A program made the position numbers and the translations under genes. From Rhinopomastus cyanomelas (lineage: Eukaryota > Chordata > Aves > Bucerotiformes > Rhinopomastidae): a stretch of DNA of 64,000 nt. Location: the NCBI GenBank assembly GCA_013400115.1, contig VXBP01010397.1, forward strand, positions 1,024,620 to 1,088,619, written 5' to 3'. Below the pieces are notes generated by a model. It had not been told where the DNA came from, searched no databases, and saw only the letters and a program-made list of their open reading frames with translations. Below, piece after piece: positions 1-12,191 of the stretch. Positions within the stretch are counted from its first letter, which is position 1. Every line of letters starts with the position of its first letter.

Positions 1-1241
1 CAAAGTTCTCATTGATGCTGCGCTGCAGATGGATGGCTAGATGGGGAATGCGGAGGATGGGCCGCTCCACATGCACCAGGCGCTGCTCCAGGCGGCCTGT
101 GGCTGAGTCCTGAAACACCAGAAAGACTGCTGGGGCCAGGCCTGCAGGACTGAGAGGCTGCAGCAGGTTCTGCTCTGGGTGGGAGTCAAAGACCCAGAGA
201 ACACAGCCTGTCCCAAATCTGGCTCACCTTTATGATCACTCTCCCAGCCACAGTCAGGTCACGGTCAAACCATGTGTTCCAGATTCCCCCTCCATAAGTC
301 TCCACACCAACCTGCACCATGCCCACCTGCCCACGCTTCGAGCGACGCTTCACCTGGATGAGAGCACAGGGGTCACTGCCAGCACCACAAAGCATCAGGA
401 ACTGGTTGAGAGTGAGCAAAGCACATCCAGTATCATCACTGATCCTGTCAACACAGGGTGCTATGAGGTGCTTTGTGGGACAGGGAACACAGAGATGAGA
501 TAACTGGTGGTGGAGCAATGCAGTGGGGCATCATGGGCTGCTCTGGGTGGTGGATTTTGGCGTGCAGATACCAAACAATGCTACTGTGGGGCACAGGGAG
601 GGTCCGGGGTCATTTTTCCTTGTGGAGTGACGCTGAAGGGAACCGGAGAAGGATAACAGCCAGCCTTACCCTGAGGCAGGGGCTGTCCGTGTGTGCTCCC
701 AGCAGGCTGAATCCATTCCCAGGCTGGAACTGGCCACCAATGGCAAAGGCGATGAGGGTGGAGTAGTTCCTGGTGACAAAGTACTGGGGGCAGAGCGGCA
801 GGGGTGAAGGGCGGGAGTGAAGGGCAGAGGAGAGGGGCGCTGCCCACCCCGTCCTCTCAGGCTCCAGCCGATCCCACCTTCTGCGCGGGCCGCAGCTCCC
901 AGTGCTCCGTCTCCTTCAGCTCCTGGAAGCCGGCCTGGAGCAGGCGGCTACGGCACTCGGCCACCACTGCGGAGGATTGGAAGGGGCGTCAGGGGGGGCC
1001 GCGTCGAGGCAGAGAAGGGAGGGGGCGCGGCCGCCGCTCACCATGGTAGGGCGACGGGCTCCGGTTCACGAATTTCACCAGCTCCTGCGCCGCCGCCTGC
1101 GCGGCCTGTTTCGAGCCCTGTGCCGCCGCCTGCGGGCACCACCGTCACCGAGAGGCGCTCAGACACCCCTGCCCGAGAGCCACCCCCCACCCCGTGGGCC
1201 CGGGGAATCCCCTCCAGCCCCGCGCCCGCCGCTACCTGCAT
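1..1241 (-). CDS. DNPEP: DNPEP, aspartyl aminopeptidase (partial, N-terminal third)
   Basis: M18-family zinc aminopeptidase, cytosolic, which removes N-terminal Asp/Glu from peptides. Six coding exons are visible on the minus strand: 1236-1241 (Met-Gln only), 1042-1129, 878-966, 670-783, 228-353 and 1-109. All have GT/AG borders and phases that join. They give about 177 residues, against about 475 for the family, so the gene continues past the left edge. Diagnostic stretches are FVNRSPSPYH, the GAHTDSPCLR motif (its His, about residue 92, is a zinc ligand in the family), VETYGGGIWNTWFDRDL and HVERPILRIPHLAIH. The start was chosen because mammalian DNPEP also has a short MQ-type N-terminus and because ATG-CAG is followed directly by a donor. 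It is transcribed divergently from DES, about 6 kb away. Nothing looks broken. Confidence 0.93.
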
Positions 1242-1360
1242 GGCCGCTGCCGCCGCCGCCGCCGCCGCCGAGCGCTGCCCTCCCGGCCCAGCGCCCCCTG
1301 CTGGAGCGGAGGAATGAGCCCCGCTGTCCGGGAGCGGCACCACGCACCGCGGTACTCGGC
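790..1360 (-). promoter_or_regulatory. CpG-rich 5' region of DNPEP with GGC repeat
   Basis: Dense CpG sequence covers the first exons and 5' UTR of DNPEP. A pure GCC run of seven units lies at 1249-1269, read as GGC on the transcribed strand. It begins about 7 bases upstream of the start codon, so it is in the 5' UTR. No TATA box is seen. This is a typical housekeeping CpG-island promoter; the exact transcription start is not determined. Confidence 0.6.
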
Positions 1361-1597
1361 ACCCTGTAAACCGACAGCCCGCAAAACCGTATCGTGCCCC
1401 CTGCAAGCCCACACCCTGCACCCCGCACCCTACAAACGCACACCTTGCATCCTACACACTGCAAACCTGCACCTCACATCCTGAAAACCCACACCCTGCA
1501 CCTTGCAGACACACACCCTGCGCCTTGCACCACTGAACCTGCGCTGCACACCCTGCTATCTACACCTGAACCCTGTACCCTGCAGCCTAGTTTGGGG
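1360..1597. repeat. Degenerate short tandem repeat (minisatellite-like)
   Basis: The segment is built from diverged copies of a roughly 10-20 base unit around CACACCCTGCA and CCTTGCA, poor in G on the plus strand. It lies immediately upstream of the DNPEP CpG island. There is no coding potential beyond frame shadows. Confidence 0.6.
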
Positions 1598-1599
1598 CC

Positions 1600-4500
1600 A
1601 GGCAAAGCTGATGCCTGGGAAAGGTGGGACACATTTGAGGGCTGGTTGGGTGAAAGCTGGGCAAAGCCACAGGCTGGGGTGGGAGCCAACGGGCAGGGAT
1701 GGGCACCCGAGGGATCGTCAACTAGTGCTGCCCTGGGGTGCCTCAATTCAGGGCACAGGGTGGGTAGGGGCAGTCCCAAAACAGGGCTTGGCCAACCAGC
1801 AGCTGTCCCTGTGTTGCCCAAGGTTGCCAGCTCCTGGGAGAATACAGATACTTCCCAAAGGCTGGGTGTCTTTCGGATGAGCCACTCGTATAAGCCAGGT
1901 GGCGGTCCCTCTCCCATTGTTGCTCCCTGCCTTTGCACTGCCCAGGCTTTACAGAAAACCCTTGACCTGTGTTTGGGGCTAATGTTTCTGAATGGCAGCC
2001 TTTCACAGGTTGGCAAGCTGCCAGTCCCACCCAGCGCAGTGGGACCCCTGTGTCTTGCATATTTGGGGGTGGCTCTTGCCCTTGGCTGTGTCCCCAGGTA
2101 GGGCTGGGTGCAGCTGTGGTGCTTTGGGTTCCCAGCAGTGCTCAGGAACAATTTCCCAGCAGAATCCTGTGTCTTTTCAGCCTTGGGAGGGATGTGGCAG
2201 TCTGTGAGCAGTGCATGGGGCACAGGTTCTCAGTGCCAGCTGGATTCTCAGCTCCTGAGTCACTAGCCTGAGCACCCTATTAGTCTGAGACACTGTCCGT
2301 GTTCTGGAAACTGGGGTCCTGTTGCCCGTGACCCTAGGACCTGTCATGCTGGAAGTTCATGACAATTCTGGATTTATGCTCCCATCCCCTACCACCTGCC
2401 TCTCCCCCTTCCCAAAAGGGCAGGAGCACCCCCACCACCTGGCACCATGCAAGCAGACAGCTGGAGGGTCTCCATGTCAACCACAACTACCAAAGCAAAA
2501 CACAGGGCCAGGATCTGCCAAGACAGCTAGGCTGGGAGCAGGCACCCAGCACGTCAGTCCAGAGCTGGGCCACACAGACACCTCTGGCTGTAGGGATGTG
2601 GGTTCCAGAGTCCTCCTGCTTCTCCTGCCACCATCACCCCTGTCTGCTGCAGGCACACAGCAGGGCTGGATGCTGCCAGGTAGTCTCCAGGCTGAGGAAG
2701 TTTGTAGCATGGGTGCCTGGACCCCAGGTAGCTGGCGGCTACCTGGTCTTGAGGGGGTGGGTGTAGGAGCAGTGAGTGCCCTGCTCAGGGGTGGCTGGTA
2801 CAGAAGCAGTGGGTGCCCAGCGCTGAGGTGGCTGGAGCAGAGGGTGAGTGGCAGGGCCGGGTGTGGCCCTTGCCCAGCCCTGCAGGCTGAGCAAAGGGCA
2901 GCATCTTGGCACGTGGCAGCTATTTCCAGAGAAGCAGGGCTTCCAGAAAAAGGTCCCACTGGGTATTTCCGGGTGGGCTTTGACTCACCCCTGGCTGGAT
3001 GCCGGGGGGCTGCACAGCACCTGCTGCAGCTGCCCCCCTACCCCATCACTCATGGATGGGCACTGCTCATATTCTCATCCCTCTCCACCCCACAGAATCC
3101 CCAATGCAGCAAGAGACCCCAAGCAGCCCCTAAACTGGCACCAACTTATCTGGGCTCAAGACAGGGGTTCCTGGCAGGGGTGGGACAGGTGGAGTCTAGG
3201 CACTGTGCCGCTTCTTACATCCCTTGGCAGCCCAGGGTGGGGTGCTTTGCACGCTTTGCTCCGAGAATGTTTCCTTGGGGTGGCAAGCGGCTCTGAGGAT
3301 AAGCGGCCAGTGCTGAGCCACGCTGGAAAGGGTTAATGGAGAAGTGGATCAGGACAGAGCCTGTAAACACAGCCCCAGCTTCAGGCAATGCCACCTCCTT
3401 CTGCTGCTGTTTGCCAAGCTGCTCCAAATCCCTCCCTGCCCACCCTGCCAGGATAAGCACAGGGATGGCACCCATTGAGGCATTGCCTTCCCCTCCCAGC
3501 CCACGTGTCTGAGCATGAGAAAGTGAACTCACTGCTGGGGCATTGCTGGAGGCTGAGCAAATGGCCACCATACCTTACGTGAGCCACCAGTGATGCAGCA
3601 GAGAACAGCTACCTCATCTCTTTGACATGGGTGATGCTACTTATGCTTGTGGGAGGGCAGAGAGACACGCCGGAATCCTCACGGACCACAAGTGCTGCCG
3701 TCATCCCTACTTCTACATGGACCATAAGGGCAGCTGCGCACCTCCAGCATCCCCATGGGGGATACACAGGGACAGGTGAATATTCTCATGGGCCTCAAGG
3801 GTAAGGGACATCCCCAACGTGTCCACAGGCTGCAGGGTTAGATAAACATGCTCAAGCCTACGTGGAGATGAGTGGTGGTGGTAGGCATGAGCATTGAGCA
3901 TCTGCGTGGCATGAGAGTAACTGGTGTTCTCCAGCACCTGGGGTTGTCTGGTCACCCCCAGCATCCCTGTGGTCCATGAAGGCACCAACTGACCCCATGG
4001 ACCTAGGGGGGCAAGCATCCATACTGATTACAGGAAATAGTTGGACACCTTCAGCACCCCCACATGTTATGGAGGCAGCTAAGCACCTGCTGCATCCCTG
4101 TGCCACTTGGAGGTAGGACTTTGTGTCCAGCATCCCTATCATGTGAGGACACGTAAGTGGGACTGGGGACAGTCAGATGGGCTGTGCGCTCATGCTGCTG
4201 GCCCTGAGCTGTAGGGCAAGTGAAAATGTAGGGGCAGATGAGTGATCAGTGGGCAGTGGGCTGCAACCCGCGGGGCACTCATCAGCTCCTGGGATCGCAG
4301 TGGGCCAAGCTGGGCCCCAGTCCAGGCAGAGAAGGAGAACCATCTCCTATTTAGACAATAGCATGTGCCTTGGGTCCGTCAGCACTGGGGAATGGGCCTC
4401 ACGGTCCTTCCCTCTTAGGGTAAAGGCGCCTGAGAGGTTCATGGCTGTAAAAGGAGCGAGATGCAGGAAGACAGACAGCGGCCAAGAGGGAGGGGATAGA

Positions 4501-6540
4501 CACCCTTGTTGCTTCATTCCCATCCCTCTGCTCACTCCTGAGCCCGGGCCAGGCATGAGGGGGGCACAGGGGTCTGATGACTGCATACAGGTCCAAAGAG
4601 AGGCTAGCACCCCATCCCTACGTCTTGCTGAGCTCCAAGCCCTGAGATGCCCACAGTTTGAAGAGGCTGTGCCTAGGTTGACGGGCTGCTTAAATCCTGG
4701 GGGAGCAGAGGGGAGGGAGGGCCATGGGATGCAGCTGGCTTCGCTCACTGGGATGTCATGACTGAAGGGAGTTGTTTGACATTCCAGCTTCTGATGTCTT
4801 CCCAGCAGCGGTTTCATCCCAGGGCCTGGTGGGAGCTGGGGCTGAGCCAGCATGGAGGCTTGAGAGCTGCTTCCCAGGCTCCGCCGGTCTGGGTCAGTCT
4901 GGCCTGGGATGGAGCTACAATGAGTCTGAGCAGGGCTGGACAGGATGGGAGACATCCATGCACCGCTGCTTTCCACAGCCTCCCTGCTCTCTGCAGCTCC
5001 TGGGCCTCTGCTGGCACGGAGCACCTGGGGCTGCATGTCTGCAGGGTGCAGGACTTTGGCAGTGTCCCTGGGTCCTACTACTCGCTCCCTGCTTCCAAAG
5101 CAGACGGGGCTTTCCTAAGAGGCTGTAGAAAGCATCTGTCAACCCTCTGACAGTCATGGGGCCCCTGCCCGCACAACGACTTCCTGGAAGGCTACCACAG
5201 CAGCCAAGAAAAGGCCACTTCTGTTTGTTCTGGAGTGGGGTCAGGAGCATGTTCTCTGAACTGCTCCCCCTTGTAGCAGCAGTGTCCAAGGGTGTGTTTT
5301 CCCCTCCCCAGGGCACTCCAATCCTGCCTTGAGCGGACTTCGGACTTTGTTTTGCCCTGCCTGAAGCACCAGGGCAGGATGCTGAGCACTGCTGGACTCC
5401 CCACCCCTAAGGGGCCATCTTCTCTGCGCTCCCGGCCAGTGAGTCAATGGGATAGGATCTTGGAAAGGGATGACTGAATACACTATGCGGGCACTGTGCT
5501 GGATCAGATCCCTGGGGTCTGTCAGGCTGGTGTGCCCCTCTGCAACCCAGCCGAAGAGTGGCATGCCACCCTGGCAGCACTCAGAGGGCATGCAGGGCAC
5601 ACATTTAGGGCTCTTGGATGCACAGGGTGTGCTCAGAACAGGGCCAAGATAAGGAAGGATGCGGTCTGTTTTTCCGTCTTCTCTCACCCAAGCCCTCCTT
5701 CCTTACATCCTCCCCCCTATGCTGGGATGAAACAACCTCATCTGGAAATACCTTCCCTTTTAAAGGCAGGCTCCGCCGGGCAGTGAGCACCCTGCAGGAA
5801 GCGGCCGCATTACACTGTCACTAAGGCGGCCGGGGGGCCTCCGGGAAGAGAGGGCTTAGGGCTACGGAAGAGATGTGTGGCATCGAGCCTCTGCCCACCT
5901 GCATGGCTATGGGGCCCGGAGCTGTGACAGTCCCCTGGGTATGAGGAGCCGGCAGGCAGCAGGACTGCCTCCTGCAGTCGGGGCTGTTGGGGATGCTGCC
6001 CTGGGTGAGCCCTGGTTCTGCTGCTCCTGCTGCTGAGTCATCCTGTACCCAGTGGCACCATCTTCCCCTCCAGCAGAGCCACCAGGGACAGAGACGCTGG
6101 GGCTGTGCCAGCTGATGTCAGCCAAAGCAGCCCAGCTCAGGCAGGGCTGGGGGATCACCAGGAGTGCCAGGGGCCTGGAGACTAGAGGGTGCTGCTCAGG
6201 CAAGGGACGATGCCCCAATAAGTTCCCACAGCAGAGACTCCCTCCCTCAGTATGTCCTCTTTGGCTGGCATGGGCTTGTACACAGCCCTGGGGATCCCTG
6301 TCCTGGCCCACCACCTGTCCAGGAGGCAGGAAGCTGCACTGGGGGTTCTGGGATTAACAGGGATATTCTCTGCTCTGTGAAGATTTGGGGAGCTGCTCTG
6401 GGCTTTGTGCTCCCCAGTGTACTACTTGGCCAAGGTGGAAGCTTAGAAGACAGAGCAGAGCCTGCCTGATCTGGGGAACTTCTCCTGCTCTTGGGGTGAC
6501 AGAGACCAGAGGGGCTGAGACTGTCTTGGGCAGGGTCTTT
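1600..6540. other. Intergenic region between DNPEP and DES
   Basis: I recognise no gene here. Open frames on both strands, such as 2322-3296, show no known domain and no supporting splice structure, and are expected in GC-rich DNA. The region 3640-4145 contains a degenerate repeat listed separately. The rest is unremarkable. Confidence 0.5.
3640..4145. repeat. Degenerate tandem repeat, about 70-base period
   Basis: Several diverged copies share a core like CCAGCATCCCYRTG, seen near 3738, 3958, 4050, 4098 and 4128, with related flanks mentioning GGCACC and ATGG. The period and boundaries are approximate because the copies are poorly conserved. Confidence 0.4.
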
Positions 6541-6543
6541 GCC

Positions 6544-6648
6544 CAGCTGTGCTCTCCACAAGCCTGGCAGAAGAAGGGTTAACAGAGCCTCCCCTGGCTA
6601 TAAATACCTAGTACGTCCCACGCATATGAGCTCGGGAGGCTATTTTAG
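6544..6648 (+). promoter_or_regulatory. Candidate DES distal muscle enhancer (E-box plus MEF2-like)
   Basis: Within 105 bases are an E-box CAGCTG (6544-6549), an AT-rich MEF2-like site CTATAAATAC (6598-6607), a second E-box CATATG (6623-6628) and a near-MEF2 CTATTTTAG (6640-6648, one base short). They lie about 0.83 kb upstream of the DES TATA-like element. The human desmin muscle enhancer also sits several hundred bases upstream and, as I recall it, contains a CTATAAATAC MEF2 site with a CAGCTG E-box. The enhancer role is therefore inferred from motif and position. Confidence 0.55.
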
Positions 6649-7365
6649 TTGGGTGCTTGCTGCTTCGGGAATGTGCCAGAGTGAAGACCTAGAGAGCAAC
6701 ATCACTGAGGTTGTTAGGAGCCAGCACCTGCTCGAGGTCACTCAGCAGCACCCCAAAAGTGCCCAGCCCCACGTGTCAGAAAGGGGTTTGGGTGGTGGGT
6801 CAGCACCAGCACACTCAGAGCAGGGGATCACCCACATCACCCCCTCCTCAGGGCCCTCCCTTGCTCCCTGTACCATGTGGGGGGCTGAATTTTGTCCCCA
6901 CATAGAGAACTGAGCCTGGTGCTCTTGGCGTGGCTCAGGTCAGATCGCCATCAGGGGGGCATTTTGGGGTCCATAAGGCCTGTTGGGGGATGAGAGCTTG
7001 GGTCTGGCTCAAGGGGGTCAAGTGATGGTGTGAGGGGCTGAGTCCCCTTTTTCACCTCTGGGGACTGCCTGCCTGTCGACCTCCTTGTGGGTGGCACTGT
7101 GCCCCTAGGGGGGCCTGCCCAGTGCTGGAGGTCTTGCCACCGGTCTGCCCCACTTTCTCCCCTCACACCCCCGGGAAGAGGGGAGTGTGGTGGGGGCCTG
7201 GGGGAAGGCCGATACAGTTACACAGTCGAAGGGTGCCTGGGGGTCCACAGGCATGGTTGCCATTTGCCTGAGGGTTTGCAGCCCAGTGGTGTGGGCAGGT
7301 GAGGGGCAGTGGGCGGGGGCTGGCAACCTTCCCCGCTCCTCCACCCCCGCAGCAGCAGCATCCCC

Positions 7366-7436
7366 CAGCTGTCTGACAGCAGGAGGGGCAAGTGATGTCA
7401 GCAGGATACAAATAGCGGAGTCGTGGGTCCCTTCAC
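7366..7436 (+). promoter_or_regulatory. DES core promoter
   Basis: E-box CAGCTG at 7366-7371 is followed by GATGTCAGCAGGATACAAAT, whose TATA-like TACAAATAG is at 7407-7415. Human desmin has the same arrangement, with an E-box, GATGTCAG and ATACAAATAG just before its start site. Transcription is expected to begin near 7436-7440, giving a 5' UTR of about 75 bases. Confidence 0.8.
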
Positions 7437-7514
7437 AAGCCTCGACAGCTGCCGGCCGCCCGCCAGCCCTGCTGCCTGCTCCCTGCTCTGGCCTCGCCGC
7501 CCCTCACCGACACC

Positions 7515-10500
7515 ATGAGCCAGTCCTACTCCTCAAGCCAGCGGGTCTCTTCGTACCGCCGCACCTTCGGTGGGGGTTCTCCGGTCTTCTCCCGTGCCTC
7601 TTTCGGGGGCAAGGGCAGCAGCGGCAGCTCCGTCACCTCTCGTGTCTACCAGGTGTCCCGCACCTCTGCTGTCCCCAGCCTGTCCAGCTTCCGCACCACC
7701 CGTGTGACACCCCTGCGCTCCTACCAAAGTGCCTACCAAGGTGCTGGTGAGCTGCTAGACTTCAGCCTTGCCGATGCCATGAACCAGGAGTTCCTCCAGA
7801 CCCGCACCAATGAGAAGGTGGAGCTGCAGGAGCTCAATGACCGCTTCGCCAACTACATCGAGAAGGTGCGCTTCTTGGAGCAGCAGAATGCACTCATGGT
7901 GGCTGAGGTGAACCGCCTCAGGGGCAAGGAGCCCACCCGTGTAGCTGAGATGTATGAGGAGGAGCTGCGGGAACTCCGGCGCCAGGTGGACCTGCTCACC
8001 AACCAGAGGGCCCGTGTGGAGGTTGAGCGTGACAACCTGCTCGATGACCTGCAGAAGCTCAAGCAGAGGTGAGGAGGGGCCCTGGCATGTCCCTGTGGGC
8101 ATCCATCCCTGCATCTCCATCCCCAGGGATGAGCAGTGGCAGAGCTTGTGCTGGCAGCTCCTTGGGTGCTCTCTACAATCCTTGTGCCCTTTGCTTGGAA
8201 ACCATCATGGTCCCACTACTGTGCCCCCCTATGCCCAGTCCTTGGGGTGGGACAGAACTCCAGCTGTGCCTCTCACTGACTGCACCTGCCTGCAGGGCAC
8301 TTTGCAAGGTGCCAGGTCCTTGTATGATGGCTGTGATATTTGTGAGGGACAAAGCAATCCACACCAGTGCTGGGTTCTCCCTGTCCCATAGCATAGGGAA
8401 GCTGGTGTGGGGGCAACTGGCCCAGCAATCTGGAGCAAGGTGAGGGAAGTGCCCACAGCCTGGGCATCTCAGCAGGGCACTCGGACAGCTGCTGACAGCC
8501 CTTTCCAGGCGCCTAGAAGGCAGGATGTCTCCATCAGCAGGAGTAACCCCCATGCCCTGCCTTGCAGTGGGGCTGAGGCCAGGATGTGTAACCCTCTAGA
8601 GCAGGGGGATTCAGAATGCTCCTGCTGTGTCCCCATCCTTGCTCACACCAGGGAGGGCTGGCAGGATCATGGGTGAGCTGTGGGACAGACAGATGGACAG
8701 GCAGGCAAGCAAACAGGCGGAAGTGAGGGGGAGGATGAGATGCAGAGGGGAATATCACTGACTCTGGATGCCAAGAGTAGGGGGGAGGAAGCGGCCAAAC
8801 ATCCGCAGTCCAGGGATGCTCCAGACTTGCCGTGGGCACTCGGTGCCCCAGGAGTAACAGGGACACTCCAAGGATGCTGTGGGTCTGACTGGTGCCACGG
8901 ACAGGGCTGGGGCCAAGGGGTAAAAGAGCCACAAGGGTAGCCAGGCTTAGTAACCCCCAGGGACTGACCAGCATGGGGGCACCTGGCAGCAAGGACAGAT
9001 GCTCATGGGGAGCTGCTTGTTCTGATGCTGGTCTGCACCTTCCTTCCTGGCATCTGTACCCTGGGGACACCAAGACCCATCTCATGGGTGTAAGACAGCC
9101 AGCTGCCTCCCCTGGCAATCCCAGTGATGGATTTCTGGTGGGACTGAGCCTCTGATGCTGGGAGGCTGAGGCTGGTGGCTCAGAGGACCCATCAGTGGGA
9201 AGAGCAGGGCCCAGAACATACAGGTGCTGGGTTCCTGCCAGCTGTGTGCCAGCACTGTTCAGGTACCTCTGCCTCCTCCCTGCTACTTTCCTCCTACTCT
9301 GGCAGCCCGAGGCACTGCCCCCTCTTTTGGCACAGCCTGGGTCCCCAGCTCTGGCCTTGGGCTCACACCTCGGTTGTTCCTGCTACATAACCCCCTTCCA
9401 CAGAATCACTGAGCCCCTCCTGTCCTCCTGTTGTCCCCAGGATGACTCAGCCTGTGGCCATCCGTTGGGCTTCCCACGACAGATCCTGCACCCTGTCATT
9501 CCAGCCACTGGCCACTCTCCCCTATAAGGGCTGGGGCAGTGTGTGTGGCACTGGGCTGACCTCATGCCTTTGTGCTTTCTCCAGCGTTGACTATAATAGG
9601 GAATGGGAGGAAGAGCACCTGGCCCCTGGCCAGTCCTACTGCCGCCTGCTGGGAATGCAGGACAACCTACCATCATCCCATCAGGCCACAGTGGGCTTGG
9701 GGGCAGCTCCGAGTGACCTCGCTGCTGGCGAGCAGACTTCCTCTAGACTCCCCTAACACCCCTGCTCTGCCTGCAGGCTGCAAGAGGAGATCCAGCTGAA
9801 AGAGGAGGCTGAGAACAACCTGGCTGCTTTCAGAGCTGTGAGTACCCATCTCCCCTGGGATGTGGGACCTCTGTCTCCCCTTCCAGACCCATGTCACCCC
9901 AGCAACCTGGCTCCAGCATCAGGCCATGGCCCTGGGCACATTTTTGCACCCTTCCAGAGCTGGTGCTCCCCCCCACAGTCCCTCACTGCTACTCCTGACT
10001 CTGTGTCCCCTCAGGATGTGGATGCAGCCACGCTGGCACGCATTGACCTGGAAAGACGCATCGAGTCCCTGCAGGAGGAGATTGCCTTCCTCAAGAAGGT
10101 GCACGAAGAAGTAGGTTAGGAGTGTCCCCTTCCCTGTGGCACCTGTGGGTTGGAGCAGGTGCCCTGAGGTGTCACACTGTCCCCCCAGGAAATCCGGGAG
10201 CTGCAGGCTCAGCTGCAGGAGCAGCATATCCAAGTAGAGATGGACATCTCCAAGCCCGACCTGACAGCTGCACTGCGAGACATCCGTGCTCAGTATGAGA
10301 GCATCGCTGCCAAGAACATTGCTGAGGCTGAGGAGTGGTACAAGTCCAAGGTGCAGTGGGAGTGAGGCTCCGGGCTGGTCCCAGCACGGCGGGTCCCAGT
10401 GGCTGTGCCCACTGATTCCAGGTCTCTCCCCAGGTGTCTGACCTGACGCAGGCAGCCAACAAGAACAACGATGCACTGCGACAGGCAAAACAGGAGATGC

Positions 10501-12191
10501 TGGAGTACCGGCACCAGATCCAGTCCTACACCTGTGAGATTGATGCCCTCAAGGGCACGGTAAGCCATGGGCAGCGCTGGGGAGACATAGCTTCCCTACA
10601 AGGACCTGCTGATGCTCCATGGCTGTTCAGAGACCTCTGTGACATCTCTGGAGTGGGGGGCTCTTCCCAGCTCTCTCTTCTCAGATCTCTCTTTCCAGCT
10701 TTCTAAGTTGCTGCCATAGGGGAACTCTTTGTCTCAGATTTGGCGTGTACCTACCCCAGAGGCTGTCTGGGCCTCTGCAAGGGGTTCTGGCAGAGCCAGG
10801 GGGTCAAAGCACAGGTTATAAATGTGCCCAGCCTGGGAGGCTCCAGGCAGGCGGGTGCAGGGCTATTGGTGTCTGCTTACAGACTGGGAAGGTGGCTGTA
10901 AACAAACACGGCACAACATTCCTACTCTGACACTGTCACAGAAGCCATCCTACAGCCACCAGTGTGGCAGTGTCCTCTGCACTGGCAGGCTGTGTGGTGC
11001 TCCTGCACCCCTGTGTGGCCCCTCGCTGGGGTAGGATGGCTTTGCTGGGGGTCTGGACCTGGAAAGAGGGTGCTACCACTGCCCAGCACCTGCCCAGCTT
11101 GTCTCTGCCGGACCTTGCCTCTCAGTGCTGGGCAGACAGAGGATGACAGCCAGTCATCATTGTCCCATGTCAGCTGGACCCAGCTCAGGGCTGACCGTGG
11201 TTCTTTCTAGGTCCCTGGCTCTCCCCTAGGACCCACCCAGCACCCTCACCTCCCACCCCAGGTAACCCCTTGCCCCTCTGGATTGTCCCCTTCACCGAGC
11301 CACCTTCTCCCTCTAGAACGACTCGCTGATGCGCCAGATGCGGGAGATGGAGGAACGATTTGCAGGGGAGGCTAGTGGGTACCAGGACACCATCGCCCGG
11401 CTTGAGGAAGAGATCCGGCACCTGAAGGACGAGATGGCCAGGCACCTCCGTGAATACCAGGACCTGCTAAACGTCAAGATGGCCCTGGATGTGGAGATTG
11501 CCACATACCGCAAGCTGCTGGAGGGCGAGGAAAACCGGTGAGTTGTAGGAGGGGTGAGACAAGGTGGGGAGACCAGTGGGATCAGCTGTTTTTTGGGGCT
11601 CTCACCCCATGAGCAGCCATCCAAGGGTTGATGCTGGCTGATGCTGAGCTCTCCCATTTGTATCCCTGCAGGATCAGCATCCCCATGCACCAGACCTTTG
11701 CCTCTGCACTCAATTTCCGAGGTGAGAGTTGTCTTATGATCGGGGATGTGGGATGACTCCCCAGATGTCCCCAAGGTGGGGGCAAAATCTCCCAAAGGGC
11801 TGCAGCCAGGTGGGTTAGAGACCAACAGGTGCCACAATAAGCCCCTGGGCTGAGTGTTGTCATGAGCTGGGAGCTGGGGTAAGCCCATGCCCCTGAAGCC
11901 CCAAGTGGCCCCAGTGCCACTGCTGTGGGACTGCAGTATCACCCTCTGTGCCTTCCTGACTGCAGAGACTAGCCCAGAGCAGCGTGGCTCCGAGGTGCAC
12001 ACCAAGAAGACCGTGATGATCAAAACCATTGAAACCCGCGATGGGGAGGTGCGTGCAGGGCGGCACCAGAACATATTGGAGGGCTGTGGGGTGCTCGGGG
12101 CTCCGGTGCTAACGCGGCGTGTGGTCTCACGGTGCTTCTCTCCTGGCAGGTGGTGAGCGAGGCGACCCAGCAGCAGCACGAAGTGCTGTAG
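7515..12191 (+). CDS. DES: DES, desmin (muscle type III intermediate filament)
   Basis: Cytoplasmic intermediate-filament protein linking Z-discs, costameres and nuclei in muscle. Nine exons: 7515-8068, 9777-9837, 10015-10110, 10189-10350, 10434-10559, 11317-11537, 11672-11721, 11966-12048 and 12150-12191, encoding 464 aa. The 61, 96, 162, 126 and 221 base exons are the standard type III sizes. A Ser/Arg-rich head (to about residue 98) carries the SSYRRTFGG motif. The coiled-coil rod begins at NEKVELQELNDRFANYIEKV and ends at TYRKLLEGEE (about 396-405). The tail ends TQQQHEVL. Exon 7 is two codons longer than in human, as I recall for chicken. The reading frame is intact and the start sits in CACCATGAGC. 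Introns 1-8 hold no other gene that I can see; intron 1 is the longest (1.7 kb). Confidence 0.97.

Noticed and set aside
2322..3296. 324-codon plus-strand open frame in the DNPEP-DES gap
   Set aside because: No recognisable domain, biased composition, overlapping frames on the other strand and no promoter or splice context. It looks like a GC-content artefact.
6640..6648. CTATTTTAG as a full MEF2 site
   Set aside because: It has one base too few between CTA and TAG. It is kept only as a weak component of the enhancer cluster.
9518..9528. CCCTATAAGGG in DES intron 1 as a CArG box
   Set aside because: It has only five A/T bases between CC and GG instead of six, so it is not a consensus SRF site.
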